Origin: Panorpa germanica
Taxonomy: Eukaryota; Arthropoda; Insecta; Mecoptera; Panorpidae
Assembly: GCA_963678705.1 (NCBI GenBank)
Contig: OY783221.1
Coordinates: 1,054,001-1,118,000 of the forward strand
Length of the DNA: 64,000 nt
Direction of reading: 5' to 3'
Shown: piece after piece, positions 51,071 to 63,288 of the stretch
Layout: the number at the start of each line of letters is the position of its first letter
How positions within the stretch are numbered: position 1 is the first letter of the stretch
The notes under the pieces: generated by a model
The model's input: only the letters and a program-made list of their open reading frames with translations
What the model was told of the DNA's origin: nothing
The model's database searches: none
Translations under genes and position numbers: made by a program

Positions 51071-52013
51071 TTAACATTCTGTTCAACTGTCTCAACTTAT
51101 TCCGGATTGTACGTGTGTACACTGGGTCTTTTAAGGCACAGTTGAAATTTCAAACTCTTATTTCTCTCTCATGAGTACAGAGCGCGTTTCACCTATGCCC
51201 CCTAAAAAACTAGGTAGTGGTAGGGACTTAAGGTTCCAGCAGCGTCCGGATCTGGCAGTTTACCGGCAAAGGCGAGCCAGTGATACTTGCCTCTGTACAC
51301 ACGACGTTAGTATTTTACAATGTTTGTAAATGCACTTTTTTTTGCTTTTCTCGTTGTTTCACAGTTTTTTCATGTTTAAAATAAATGTTTTATGTAATTT
51401 AATTTATTATTTCTTAGATTATATATATAGATTTTTTTTATTACTTCATCTTTTTACTACAATAAGTTTTTGAAGATGGATGACAATTCGACGGTTACGC
51501 ACCGTAAATTCTCTTTTTGAAACTAATTATAATTAACTAATATTAATTATTATTTCATAACTTTTGTATTTTCATCAATAAACTTATTTTGTACCGAATA
51601 ATCACCGTTCCGTTTATTATGACATGCCTGAATCCGTAAAATATTCACCACTTTCAGGTGCACAAATAATTCAACTTTTTGGAGCTCACGCCAAAGACAC
51701 TACATTCTTTCGAAAGCTTATAGTCTAAGATAAAAAAGTTTAAAACCGTTTTTCTTAATATTTGTGTGTTATAAAGTTATGAATTTTTTAAGAATATTCC
51801 GTTTTTTCCGCGTTTTTCACTATTTGTGAATTTTTATTAACAACGGTTTTAAACTTTGGACTTTGTCAACTTCTGGACCATGTAGTAGACACTTCAAGAA
51901 GTAATTCAGAATTGCTTCAGATTCTTTGAAAGCTTAGAAAACTCGACTGTTCCCTCAAAGACCCAGTGTACACACCATGTCTCGAAAAATATAGTGTTAA
52001 CACGCAGGGTTAA
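51071..52013 (+). mobile_element. Family C piggyBac-type element, longest copy
   Basis: TTAA at 51071 and 52010. The right end reads inward as TTAACCCTGCGTGTTAACAC, then TATATTTTTCGAGACATGG and GTGTACACTGGGTC; the left inner part has GTGTGTACACTGGGTC. It is about 940 bp, and keeps a GC-rich segment (51238-51300) missing from copy 1. No transposase frame. Confidence 0.85.
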
Positions 52014-55000
52014 ATTTGAGTTTCAGTATGTCCAGTGTCAATTTATCTAAAACCTATGTATAAAAATCAAAACTATGAATAGAACAACTTAGGAACAACT
52101 TCATCGAAGCACTCTGTGTTTGCGCTTTATGCTTCTGCACTGGGAATTCATTTAAAACTGTTTATTGGCACCCAGCCATAAATCTCAAATATTCTATAAG
52201 TTTCTAATAAGTTTAATGCACATGCACATGCACTGAAATAGTTTGCAAAATGTATATTTATGATTATGTGGATAATTCGTGAGTATCGTATTTCAATATA
52301 AACTGTATATACTCGAATAACATATTTTGTACCATAGCTATTGAATACACATAGAAAATACAGAGCCGTGTTAAGTATTAGCAATAAACTGACTTGGGCC
52401 CTGGTTCAAAAAATTACTGAATCACTTGCGCGACTGTTAGCAGAAAGGCGCTATAAATATTTTCAAATTTCAACCATTTAATTATGTTTTTTTACTAACA
52501 ATTTATTTCCTCTTGTTTCAGGTAAGCATCAATGATACGTTATCTTCTTGACTATAAATTAAAAGAAACTGAAAAATCGATGAAAACCCCATGGACTGTG
52601 CTTGTATACCGTAAGTACTAATGGCGGCATATCTAAACGAAAGATTTATGTTTATAGGTTCCTATAAACATACTAGGAAAACAATACGTTATTGGAAATG
52701 TGTTTAAAGATAAAATCGTTTATCTCGGGTAGTTAACAAAATATATAGCGGATTTTAATTACAAGGAACGTTGGAAAACGATCTTATAGGGGAAAATCGG
52801 CAATCACTTGAACTGTTTAAGAGTCAATTAAAGTTAAACATACAATTAGAAAAGCTGTTTGGAACTTTCTTGAAATATTGCAGAGAATTAAAATTTATAT
52901 GAACAAATTAAAAAGTAACACATAAAAACAAACATTTCTGTGGTTCAATTATTTAACGCCCATTTGCGTTGCTTAGTTTTATCACTAGGTTATGGTATAG
53001 AGTTGTTCTTATGAGTCGTTCTGAAGCGATGCGTGACGAAATTATGACTTGATACAATAGATTTTGCCCAAATCCAATTGCAACTACATAGATACAATTG
53101 ATTTCTCGTAAGAGAGTTTTAGAAAGGTCATTTCAGATTCAACATGTAATTTTTTGCTTCCTTAGTACCCAAAAAGTGTCCCTTTGTTCATCATTTTCTA
53201 CTTGATAATTCATAATTTGTAGCTCTATATATTTTTAAGCTAGCGGATAAATACAACACTATTATCTGTATACCCGTTCATCACCCCACTCATTGTCCCC
53301 ATTATACAACATCCCGCCCCCCTCTTCTGTTTCTGATTCAGCCAAACCGACAGCTCATGTAACAATGTTATCTTTTGATTGTTTTTCAAAGTAATCACAA
53401 TTTTCGAAGTAAATATAGTAATATGTTTTGTTTCTACATGTTAGCAACCAGTTTTCTTTACTTTACACTCTAGTAAACTTTCCTAAAGGGTTGTATCTCT
53501 ATTCTCAGTTCCAGTGTCAGTTTTAGTAGTAGTCTAGTGTACTCTCTCGAGCTCGAGCTCTGATTACCATGAGATGTGCTTGATGTGTTTATCTGAACAA
53601 AATAAGTTCTTGGTCCAGAAACTCAGAACGCTGGAGTTGACTAGATACTGGATGGATACTTCTTGAATAACATTGACTAATTGACTTTCATGAGCTTCAC
53701 AAACATAATATTACAGTTTGTTTATCTCCATTTACATATATACAGTGTGGTTTCATGTCCTAGATACACCATAAACTGTAACCCGATGTGTTGAAGTTGA
53801 CATTAAATACAAAACATTTTCACATGCGATTTGCTACAGTGTGGAAAAAGTGATTTCATATTATATTTGATAATTTATTATTAGTATTACTAAATTGTCT
53901 TTTAACACTACTTTTTAACCTTTTTGGGTTCGCTTTACGTTCGACTCACACCGCTATTGCCAGTACCCGGACGCTGAAAATGGAATACAAAATACAACTT
54001 CCGGTGTAGATGGTTTGGGTTTTGGGTAAATACAAATGTTGACTCGGGTGATTATCACACCGTAAAATCTTTTTGACTTCTTCTGTGTGTATCCAGTATA
54101 CTGGTGTACAACCTGGTTTATTCTTGCTTCTGTTTGTATCAAATTAAAAAATATATAGATTAGCTTGTGGGTGAGTTCATTAAAGATAAGTAAAAGTAGC
54201 CCACTCTAAGATTTTTTAGCTTAGATTTATTAAGCATGTTTTTAAGAATATTTTAAAAGTTTACCCATGCGTTGAATTATATCAATTTGAAGTGAGCGCG
54301 GCGGTATATATATTTAAACAATTTCCTTTTGCACCATATCTTCTTTATAAAATTATCTCTCGATTAACATAGAATTTTTTATTTACATTTTTAACACCAG
54401 ACTATCCTCGTATTGGCTTCGGGAACGCTCGTATTTTGATTTAGCATTAGCGAAACGATAACGTAATAATGCCTGTACGTCGTATTATCTAACAATAAAG
54501 ACAAACGCGGTAAACGTAATTTAACATTAAAATGCAGACGACACGCAGAAAACCTTTGCTATATTGAAGCTAATTAGATATTCAAAAGGTTTGTTGGAAT
54601 GGTTACTAGAGTAGAGATGCAGCTACAGCTATAGCTTCACCAGTCGTTTAGTCGCAGCTATCTTTACAAGTACATACGAAACGTAAATGCGAAGATCAGT
54701 GATTAACAACATTTCCGGTTAAAAAAAAATTATTTTAATTAAGTTTCTACTAATAAAGAATTATGTTCTTACCTCTACAATTACGAATTAAAGTACCTTA
54801 CATTACTTTACAAAATAATATCAATTCAAGATGAGATGTTAGTTTAATACAGAAAGAATTATAAATTCTAAAAGCCCACTTGTTTTTCAAATATCAACTC
54901 GCCAGCAATATATTGACAACTTCTGCCTTTATCTATATATTTGTTATAGAATAACTAGAGGACAGTAAATGTAGGGTAGAAGTGAAGGGGGTGAGAGACT

Positions 55001-56861
55001 AATGAGAGTTGGGAACCTTGTAATGAGAAACATAATAGATAAACAAATTTAATACTTAAAAATATATGTGTCTGTGTTTATTTTAAGGTGATAAAGGTAA
55101 AATGAAAATGTAGTTCTAAATATATAGTATTATCTGTACCACCTCCGTCGCAAGCGATGTGTATATAATATGTATCTAAAAGAAATTGTTAATGTAGGCT
55201 TAATGCTAGATATTAGGCTAGGTCAAGGTATTCATACGTATGAACATCATATCATATGAAATGTTTTTGGCATTTGATAACGCGCAATAGTTATTGTCAT
55301 GGAGAAATGTTACCGCCGTATGGAGATAGTATTTTCGCGTAATTATACAAAAACCTTATCCCACAGACTATATAGGTTAAATATAATATTTAAAACTATA
55401 AAATAAAATGAGTAATTCATAGGAAACTATTATATCCCGCTCACAAATGTAGTTTTCCATGATACCCGAGTGTATCGTATTAGTATAATGCTGTAGCACG
55501 GTGTATGACCAAAGGCAAACGTACGTGCTCTACGTTACGTAACCATCTAACCCCCCCCCCCTTGTCGTAGCACTATCTTCACAAGTACCCCTACTCTTTT
55601 CCTGTTAAGCTCGAGTCACAGACCTTATGTGCCTACCGAGTCGTAGCATATTTAGTTCAGAGCAATACATGCACAATATGTACTACGTCATTTTAAAGGG
55701 ATTCCGGACAACTGGTACTCGCATCCCAACCCCACTCGTTCCCATTCCCGCACCCAGAGCCAGTGAGCTTTTGTCTATAACGGTGTTATGTGTTGTGTTC
55801 TACTAAGGGGTCTATAACTTTATACCGAGTCCGTTCTTGAATTCATTTAAGTGTCTATTATATTAATTTTTGTTATTGTTAAGGGTTTATATTGTACAGG
55901 CGACTTACTTGGTTCTTGGAAACCTATTTCATAATATTATTATTATTCAAAGAACGCGAATTCGCCCAAGCCCGTTCCTTGTTCATAACATGTAAAAGCT
56001 TGTTGAATATTTTTTCTAATCAATATTATTTTCACGCATCAAGTCCCCCATAACGTGAAACTGATCTCAGCCGTGATTTTCTGCAGAGCATTACTCGAAG
56101 CTATTACGATCTAGTTCTAATATCTTCTTATACATCATACTCATACCTCTTAGAGTTCTCGAGAAGATGCTAGCTTAATAAAACATAGATGATGATAATT
56201 TGATAACGGTTAAAGAAGCCGATAATAATTTAGTTTCCTATGAGGAAATTCGAACTGAGCTTCTTCAAGGGTTTTCTCTTTGTTAGCGGAAATTGAACGC
56301 CATGTTTCCTTACCCCTGGAAAATATATTATAGGATGAATCATTGGGTGAAGTTATAAAAATTAAGAAATATGCTTTGTTACAATTCATTGTTTCTTATT
56401 CATCTATACATATTTCCAACTAAGTCAAAAGTGATTGATTTCAGACATTTTTTTACATTAAAATAGAAAATAAATATTACAGTGTGCTATTTAATGCACT
56501 TATGTGTTCAAAGAATATGTTGCTATAGTGAAATGCTGAACCCTCAAAAGGGATCAGCGAAACCAGCTTTCCAAATAAATCTTCCACAAAATATCTTTGT
56601 ATTTAATTTAATCTTATTTCAAGTGGGCGAAGTCTATATATCTTTTATGTATTTATAGGTAATTTGTCTGGGGAGATATATATATATATATACACACACA
56701 CGCACATTCAGAATCCAAATCCTCAATTTCTCGGAAACATGTCCTCATGTCCGAGATATCACTATGTAGATATTTGAAAATGGTTTCCAATTTTGGACCT
56801 GCAATTTATTTTTAGTTTACTCGGATGTTTTTAAAATGATGGGGCCTATTTGGATTTACTG
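52014..56861. other. Intergenic, no gene seen
   Basis: C-rich islands at 53278-53325, 55551-55600 (with an 11-C run at 55551) and 55720-55750, a purine island at 54975-55015, and a (TA)n(CA)n run at 56676-56705. A CCGTCGCAAGCGATG motif at 55147 weakly recalls a reversed Helitron hairpin. Confidence 0.5.
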
Positions 56862-57528
56862 GAAAGGGGGGGTTAAGGTTTCACTTTTTTTTTATTTATT
56901 TATATCACTGTACAACATTGTGTTTATTGTGTAAAAATTTGAAGTCGATTAGAGTAAAACTGTCGAAGATATAGTCTACTTTGGAGTTACTTTGAAACTT
57001 TTAAATGCGGTTTCTCACACTTAGCTTTTTCACTGTCCATGTCTTTTCTAGCTCAAAATCTACTGGACCGATTCTTTTGAAATTTTGCACACTCTTTCTT
57101 TACATAAAGTAGCCGAGGTAATGCTGTCGTAACGTATTTTAAAATAACAAAGTTTCGGATTTTTTTCATGAAGAATCAGTATTTTTACTTTTAAGTGCTG
57201 TAAAAAATTGAAAAATCCATAAAAATAGAAAAACTTCACAGCGTTATTTGCAGAAACTAATCAACTAATGAAATCATCTCGGTTTTATGATTTCAGAAAA
57301 TCTAGTGATGAGTTATGAGTGGCACCGCAATGTTACTTTTTTTTGTCGCGTCTGCGGAGATGCGCTGTCAATGTCTCATTTCTTGATATTTATTTATGAA
57401 AATTTCACAAAGCATTCTTCAAATGTCATTTTATCATGTAGTAATTATAGAAATAATTATATATTAACTGTGTCGTCAAAAAACATTATCGAAAATATGC
57501 TTCTTTTTCATCGTTTTGACCTTAACCT
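56862..57528 (+). mobile_element. Family A MITE, copy 5
   Basis: Starts GGAAAGGGGGGGTTAAGGTT and ends CGTTTTGACCTTAACC. It has both ends and most of the internal body. A 98-residue frame (57287-57583) with SYEWHRNVTFFCRVCGDAL is the best-kept version of the family frame. Confidence 0.8.
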
Positions 57529-57655
57529 ACGATTTGACTGCACTATTAACGTCACCACTAAAAATACTTACAAGCTACAATAGAATACTGTCATTTCTAA
57601 TTGGTAACTGCATTTAAACTTATATAAGTTTCACTAAAAATAATAAAATACAAAT

Positions 57656-58030
57656 ATGTTTTCCACAAATCATCAATCTTCATACGATTTAGCCGTCGCC
57701 GTCACAGGGTTACAGCGGTGGTTGTCGACGGTCTCACAGGTGGTCTGGACAACGTTATCCAACTCGCCAACCATGGTAGTGACGCCTGTTGGCGAAAGGT
57801 TATGGTGGGGGGACAAGCCTAAGTCTATGCAAACTGTCAGAGAAATGTGTCCACGGATTGTGTGGCTGACTAGGTGCGTCTGCAGTGGGTGTAGGGTGAA
57901 GATGGAATGGGGTAGGGGGTTGTGCGACTGTAGCTGTATGACGTATGTAAACGTGCGTCACTTGAAAGACATTTTGTGTCCTGCAAGAGAAATGTGTGTG
58001 AATGACAATACAGACGAATTTCATAAATGA
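57656..58030 (+). other. GC-rich 124-residue open frame of unknown status
   Basis: An ATG-started frame just after a family A copy, in a clearly GC-richer block. The product is Cys-rich in its second half (LTRCVCSGCR, GLCDCSC, LCPAREMCV) with no signal peptide or known domain. A G-rich strand yields few stops, so the frame may be due to composition. Parts of the block (GGTGGTTG, ACGG, CACAGGTGGT) recall 4660-4700. Confidence 0.2.
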
Positions 58031-58720
58031 TAGATAAATCAAACGTTATAAAATGAAATATGTTTTAACATTTCTATAAGTTTAAGTTTTGGAATCTTGA
58101 AAACCTAACACAAAATTGCGGCTTGGATACCATGAAAGTTTCCAACACGGTGACAGAACTCACCTTGTTGAAAAATAGTAGAAACTTGTAGTTTTAACAG
58201 GCTCATAATAAAATATTTGTATCGGGTTTTTTATTAACAGACCAACGAGGATTACTTTCCATCGCTTCGAATGTAAACATCGTTGTGTATATTATTACCA
58301 AGAAAAGTTTAATGTCAAATAGAATAAGAATCGTGTGCTACGAAGGAAACGCTCTGCATCGTAGAACACCGCGCCGTAGCACACCCCTACGTTTATTACA
58401 CCACCCTTGCAAGTCTCTTCGGATCCAACATCCAACGCTTTATATTACAAGTATAAAGTAGTTATAGTCAAAGTTGAAACTACTTACTTATACACTAAGT
58501 TTCTTCACTTACCGAACTAAGTTCTTGATTCTATATTATGGTACGTGGAAAATTGGGGTTAGGTATTATGTATATTTATTTTTATAGAAATTTTTGTTTT
58601 ATTTTTATTGAGGTTTGTGAATTTTATACGTTAGAAATGTTATGTTTTTAAACACATAAATTCATTTATATCCACTAAATGTAAAACCTTAAATTATATT
58701 AAAAAACATGTGCATGGCAA

Positions 58721-58850
58721 TAATAGATAGTATCAATCTTCAAACGATATGTGTTAAAATTTCATAACAATTACAGCGATTTTGGTGACGCTATTTTTTG
58801 CTTTTTAATGTGAATAAATGATTGTCTGAATAACACTTGTCAAGCCATTG
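58721..58850 (+). mobile_element. mariner relic, short 5' fragment
   Basis: GATAGTATCAATCTTCAAAC through GGTGACGCTA matches the mariner relic at 40600 in reverse. It then jumps to TTGCTTTTTAATGTGAATAA, matching its HCFLMRTN part, so the codons for MEK.EF.VLIK are deleted. Confidence 0.6.
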
Positions 58851-61257
58851 TTTTCCTTACAACGGTATTTTTAAGGTTTCTTTATTGCTTAATTAAGTAT
58901 GCTCTCGTACTATATTTTAAATAGCCCTAATTGTTTTTAATAACAACCGGATATTTCTTATAAAGGTTCATGAATGTAGGAGTTAGAAACGTTTAGAATT
59001 AAATAGGATCTCCAACAAAATGTCACACAGATATTATAATTAGATAAAATCAATTAATTAGTTCAATTAAATGTTGTGAAGATGCCGACGATTTCCGGAA
59101 GGCAATGTTTGTTAACTTAGTGATAAAGATTCAGTGATTAACTTATTGTACTATTGATGGGATATGCATGAATGAAATGTTATATAGTATGTATCTTTTT
59201 GAGGGAGATCTTCAGCGAGAAATTTCACACCGTGATCTAACTTCAGGTGGCAAAAAAAAAAACAACAAAATATATTACTTTTTCTTTTCTCATTATTAGC
59301 AAACCCTTTTTACTTTCTAATTTTAAAACAGACTGGAATATATGATTTAGATTATTCCAGATTGTTTTTACAACTTTCCATCTGTTTAGAAATACAATTT
59401 TCATTTTATAAAATAACTTCGAAATAAATGAAAACGATAAATGACTTTTCTGTATCGTGCTTTATTCTTGTATATAACATGAAATCACCCAGACGTTCGA
59501 AACAATGCTACAAGCACGCTACAAGTGTCATAAAATGAAAACACTAAATTATATAACTTAAGAATATATAAATTGTAGATTGTGTAAGAATAAAAAATAA
59601 GAAAATCACCTTTAAAAATAGAGGCAGGCTATAAATAAGAAAAGTATTTTTTAAATTGGATATCAAAACGAAAGAAGAATAATAATATGGAATTACCTTA
59701 ATACATTATTATTAAAGTAAAATTTTCTTCGCGAATATTACAAAGAATTATAATGGATTTTTATATAACAAAGAAAATACTGAATGATATATCTAGCTAC
59801 GTATCTTTTTTCATAATTATGCTATTATGTAACTACATTGAAATTCAACTGGAATCTGCATAAGTAAAATCTCCAGAGCATTAACGGCTACAATCCTGTT
59901 CATGCAGTTGGAGTTTCAGTCCGTCTGTTACGAGTAGGTATTTAAAAATATAACTGGAATAATCCAGGATTTTGTGCAGGAATCATATTTGAAATGGATG
60001 GAAACTGTGCAGCTTTGGATTAGTCTAGCTCTAGTGCTGGCGCTATCAAAAGACTCTGCTAAAATTAAAAAAACACAAAGCAATGTGCTTGAAATATTTG
60101 TCTATTTAAGATATTAAATAATGATTTGATTCTTAACAAAAGCATTATATACTCGTATTTTCTCTGGTTATACGCATATAAATTTAATAGTGATGTAATA
60201 CTCGAGGCACTATTCTGTCATCAACAAACAGGCGACACTTTTTTATCTTTAAAAGCATCACTTTCCCGCCAGTCTGGTAGCATTTTCCTCTTCACCCCAT
60301 CACCAACACCACCTCAAATCGCGTTAACAGCTAACATAACATCCGAGTCCACCGCATCCGTCTTCCATCCACCAACTACACGAGGGCGTCGAATAATAAG
60401 CCTTGATATCTTGATCATTTATGAAAAATGACGCGACGGACGAATTCAGCATTAGCAATGCTGATATACCCGCACCCGCATCCGCACCCTCACCCGCACG
60501 TACACAACAAAACCTCGTTATTTAATATAACTTTTGTTCGGCTTACTCCGTCATAATGATTATCATACTTTTGCAAATAAAAAAGCGGTTCTATTTATCT
60601 GCAAGATATAAATAATTACTGTTATAGGATTTGCTTTGTGGCAGATAAACTGTAAAACATTGCTTATAAAATGAAGTAATAAATAAAATAAACTGTTACA
60701 CTGCAAATGAATATATTTACTTACTACATAGTAACTTAGATTTTTATTATTCATTTTCAAGATTAACAAAAATCAATATAACTAACACCTTGTATAGTAA
60801 GATGTTATGTCATACTTTCTCCACACCCTGTATAACTCTCTATTCCAGAAACCTTTCTTAAAGTAGCTTTGGCTTCTTTGTACAACTAACTCTATGGCTT
60901 CCAATTTATTGATTTCGTAATTGTTAGTTAGAACATTTGTAATTTGACGACACAATTCGGCACTTTTTCCTTACAATCTCTCATTATGATTTCGATTGTT
61001 GAAACACAATGGCAAACCGATAAGAGAAGAAGAAGAATATAAACTGCGTGAGAAATGAAAACCGCCTATAAAGATTCGAATCTTTCTTTCAGCTTTTTTC
61101 AGCTCAGATGAAGAAATGTACTACACTATTACTACTGGCTTTACAAATCCAGTGGCGGGGGTATATACGTTTGTTTTGTTTGTTGTATAATTTATTTTAG
61201 GGTAACTCATTAGTCATAATGTTCAGTCTCATCTTCAGTTCATAATGTAACAGAAAA
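58851..61257. other. Intergenic, no gene seen
   Basis: A small CACCCG/CATCCG repeat at 60469-60500. ACACCCTGTATA at 60823 resembles a common insect transposon end. The open frame at 60126-60431 shows no recognisable domain. Confidence 0.5.
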
Positions 61258-61735
61258 CATCAGTGCTGTGGTAATGTTTTGTAGCTGTTGGTAGTCGAAA
61301 GTCAAAGAATAATAAGTTTTTATTTTATTTAACCCTGTTGAGGCAGACATAATATTGAAATTTTATTGTTCCTTGAAATAACTGTAAATAATATTTGATA
61401 TTTTGATATATAAATACATATAGCGGAGGTTTGTGAGCTGTAAGGTTGGTAACCTGTAAACTTGTCAGAGTTCTGTCAAGAATATATCTCTTTTACGGTC
61501 TGTTGTATAAAAGGGATAGCACCTAGCGCTTGTGATGTCACATGCATTTGGAATGTTGTACAACGTTGAATCCCTTTAATAATTAAAAGAGACAAAATGA
61601 CTGTTTTAATTGTTAATATCTCCTAACATATAAGGAGTTATTAAAAAATAATTGAACATTGGAGATTCTAGTAACCCACTTTATCAATATGTAGTACACT
61701 TTTATAGAAATCAAGACGTAGGACACAAGCCCATT
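61258..61735 (+). mobile_element. Family B MITE, 5'-truncated copy
   Basis: Matches the right two thirds of the copy at 7178 from CAGTGCTGTGGTA onward and ends AGGACACAAGCCCATT. The left terminus is missing. The minus-strand frame at 61613-61807 shares NGLVSYVLISIKVYYI with the frame at 7737-8003 because both cross this repeat. Confidence 0.8.
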
Positions 61736-63117
61736 CCAGATTTGGCACGTAGACATGTCGTTTTCTTTTGTCTGGTTTCTAGAAAGGGGACAATCTTCTG
61801 GGTACATAATTATCTATGATACTACGTCACTGTAGTCATCGGTAAGACAGATCCCTGTAATAACGATTCTTTACAACATGAGAATACAGTATCAATGTTC
61901 GTACGTCAAACTTCAAATTACTTTCTTTATAGTGGTGTAATGGCCGGCGTAGTGATATATAGCATGGACGATTTAACCACTGACTGTAATCATTGCCGAA
62001 GCCGTATCATGGTTGTAGTACGGTCTAGGTACTAGGTACGACTAACAAAGACTCTAAAGGAATTGCGACTTGGTTTTTTTATATAAAAATAAATCAATCT
62101 AAGAAAAGGTATTAAAGGTTGAAACCATTTCATCGTTGTATAATGCGGTGTAATCAGTCTACTTCGGAGTTATATAACTGAGAACTTTATACCTAATTAG
62201 ATATTTAAACGCAATAAATCGAGAACATTCCGACTGCAGGCTTTTAAAAGTAGTTTTAATTAAGGACAAACTTTCTTAATGAATGGAATCGATATAAAAA
62301 AATGAATAATTTTCAGATAACATTGAATTAGAAATAAGATATTTAGGTCGCCATTTATATTTCTCAGAGCCACGTAAATTTAAAATACTATTAAATGAAT
62401 CTTGCCAAAAATATTTACACTATGTTGTATTCCAATATATGTTCAACAGATTTGCTATGAAGGTTCCTAAAAATGTAGAATATTTTTCTTTAAGAAGTTA
62501 TACAACTAAATTCAAAATCATTTCTTTTCCAACTATCATTTTCACAATAAATAATTGTCTATGCTAGTCTTTATCTTATTTCTAGTTACATTTATTGTAA
62601 ACGATGCTACAACTTCCCCACAAATGTGTTCCACGGAACAGTTTATACCACCACCACCACTTCTTTATATAAATACATTCATTAGTAAAAGTTGCGTCAA
62701 CAAATTTGCGTCTTTTTTTACTAGTTTTACTAAGCTTAGTAATATTTAATCCAAAAATGTTTAAATTTTTCCTCAAATTGTTTTATTTAATGATTCCAAA
62801 AATACTTTATTGTTTAAAAAAATATTCCTAAAATTATATTTCAATTCCGAAAAAGCAAAAGAGATTTAGACAATAAGATCTTATTGACACAGAGAATTCT
62901 TTTTATTCCTTTAAGAAGTAGACCAACAAAACGTGTTACTAATATCTCTTTTCTTTTAATTATTATTAGGAAGTTACCTTACTTTGAAATAGGTTGAGAA
63001 ATATCGCACACGTGTAAATTAAACATTAAAGTGTCCTGCAAATAAACACGTGCCAAACTAATTTAAGTCAGATTAAGAAGAGTTTTATAGAAGGGTGGAA
63101 ATTAAAAACCAGTTAAG
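61736..63117. other. Intergenic, no gene seen
   Basis: AT-rich. Short overlapping frames at 62555-62776 are on opposite strands of the same low-complexity DNA. Nothing recognised. Confidence 0.5.
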
Positions 63118-63288
63118 ATGTCATCTACGATGGCGTTGATACAGGGAAAATGTGACAGCATCACCGATAGGGGTTGTTTGATCGACGTAGAGAAAGGTTG
63201 GGGTCATGACCCCACTCTTCAGGTGAAACACCACGGTGTGACCTCATTCTCTGCTCTGTTATTTTTTTGTTTAAATCTAAAATAAAAT
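63118..63288 (+). other. Small GC-richer open frame with possible splice donor
   Basis: A 56-residue frame starts MSSTMALIQGKCDSITDRG. CAG|GTGAAA at 63220 is a good donor match, so the first 34 codons could be an exon. There is no recognisable domain. The same stretch carries palindromic AGGTCA-type sites and may instead be regulatory. Confidence 0.2.
63200..63244. promoter_or_regulatory. Nuclear-receptor-like palindrome plus half-site
   Basis: GGGGTCATGACCCC at 63200-63213 is a perfect 14-bp palindrome formed by two GGGTCA half-sites with no spacer. TGACCT at 63239-63244 is a further AGGTCA half-site on the other strand. This is the known architecture of nuclear-receptor response elements; use here is not shown. 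Confidence 0.3.

Noticed and set aside
55140-55180. Second Helitron 3' end in reverse (CCGTCGCAAGCGATG)
   Set aside because: Hairpin imperfect, no CTAG end and no body similarity to the 1649 element.
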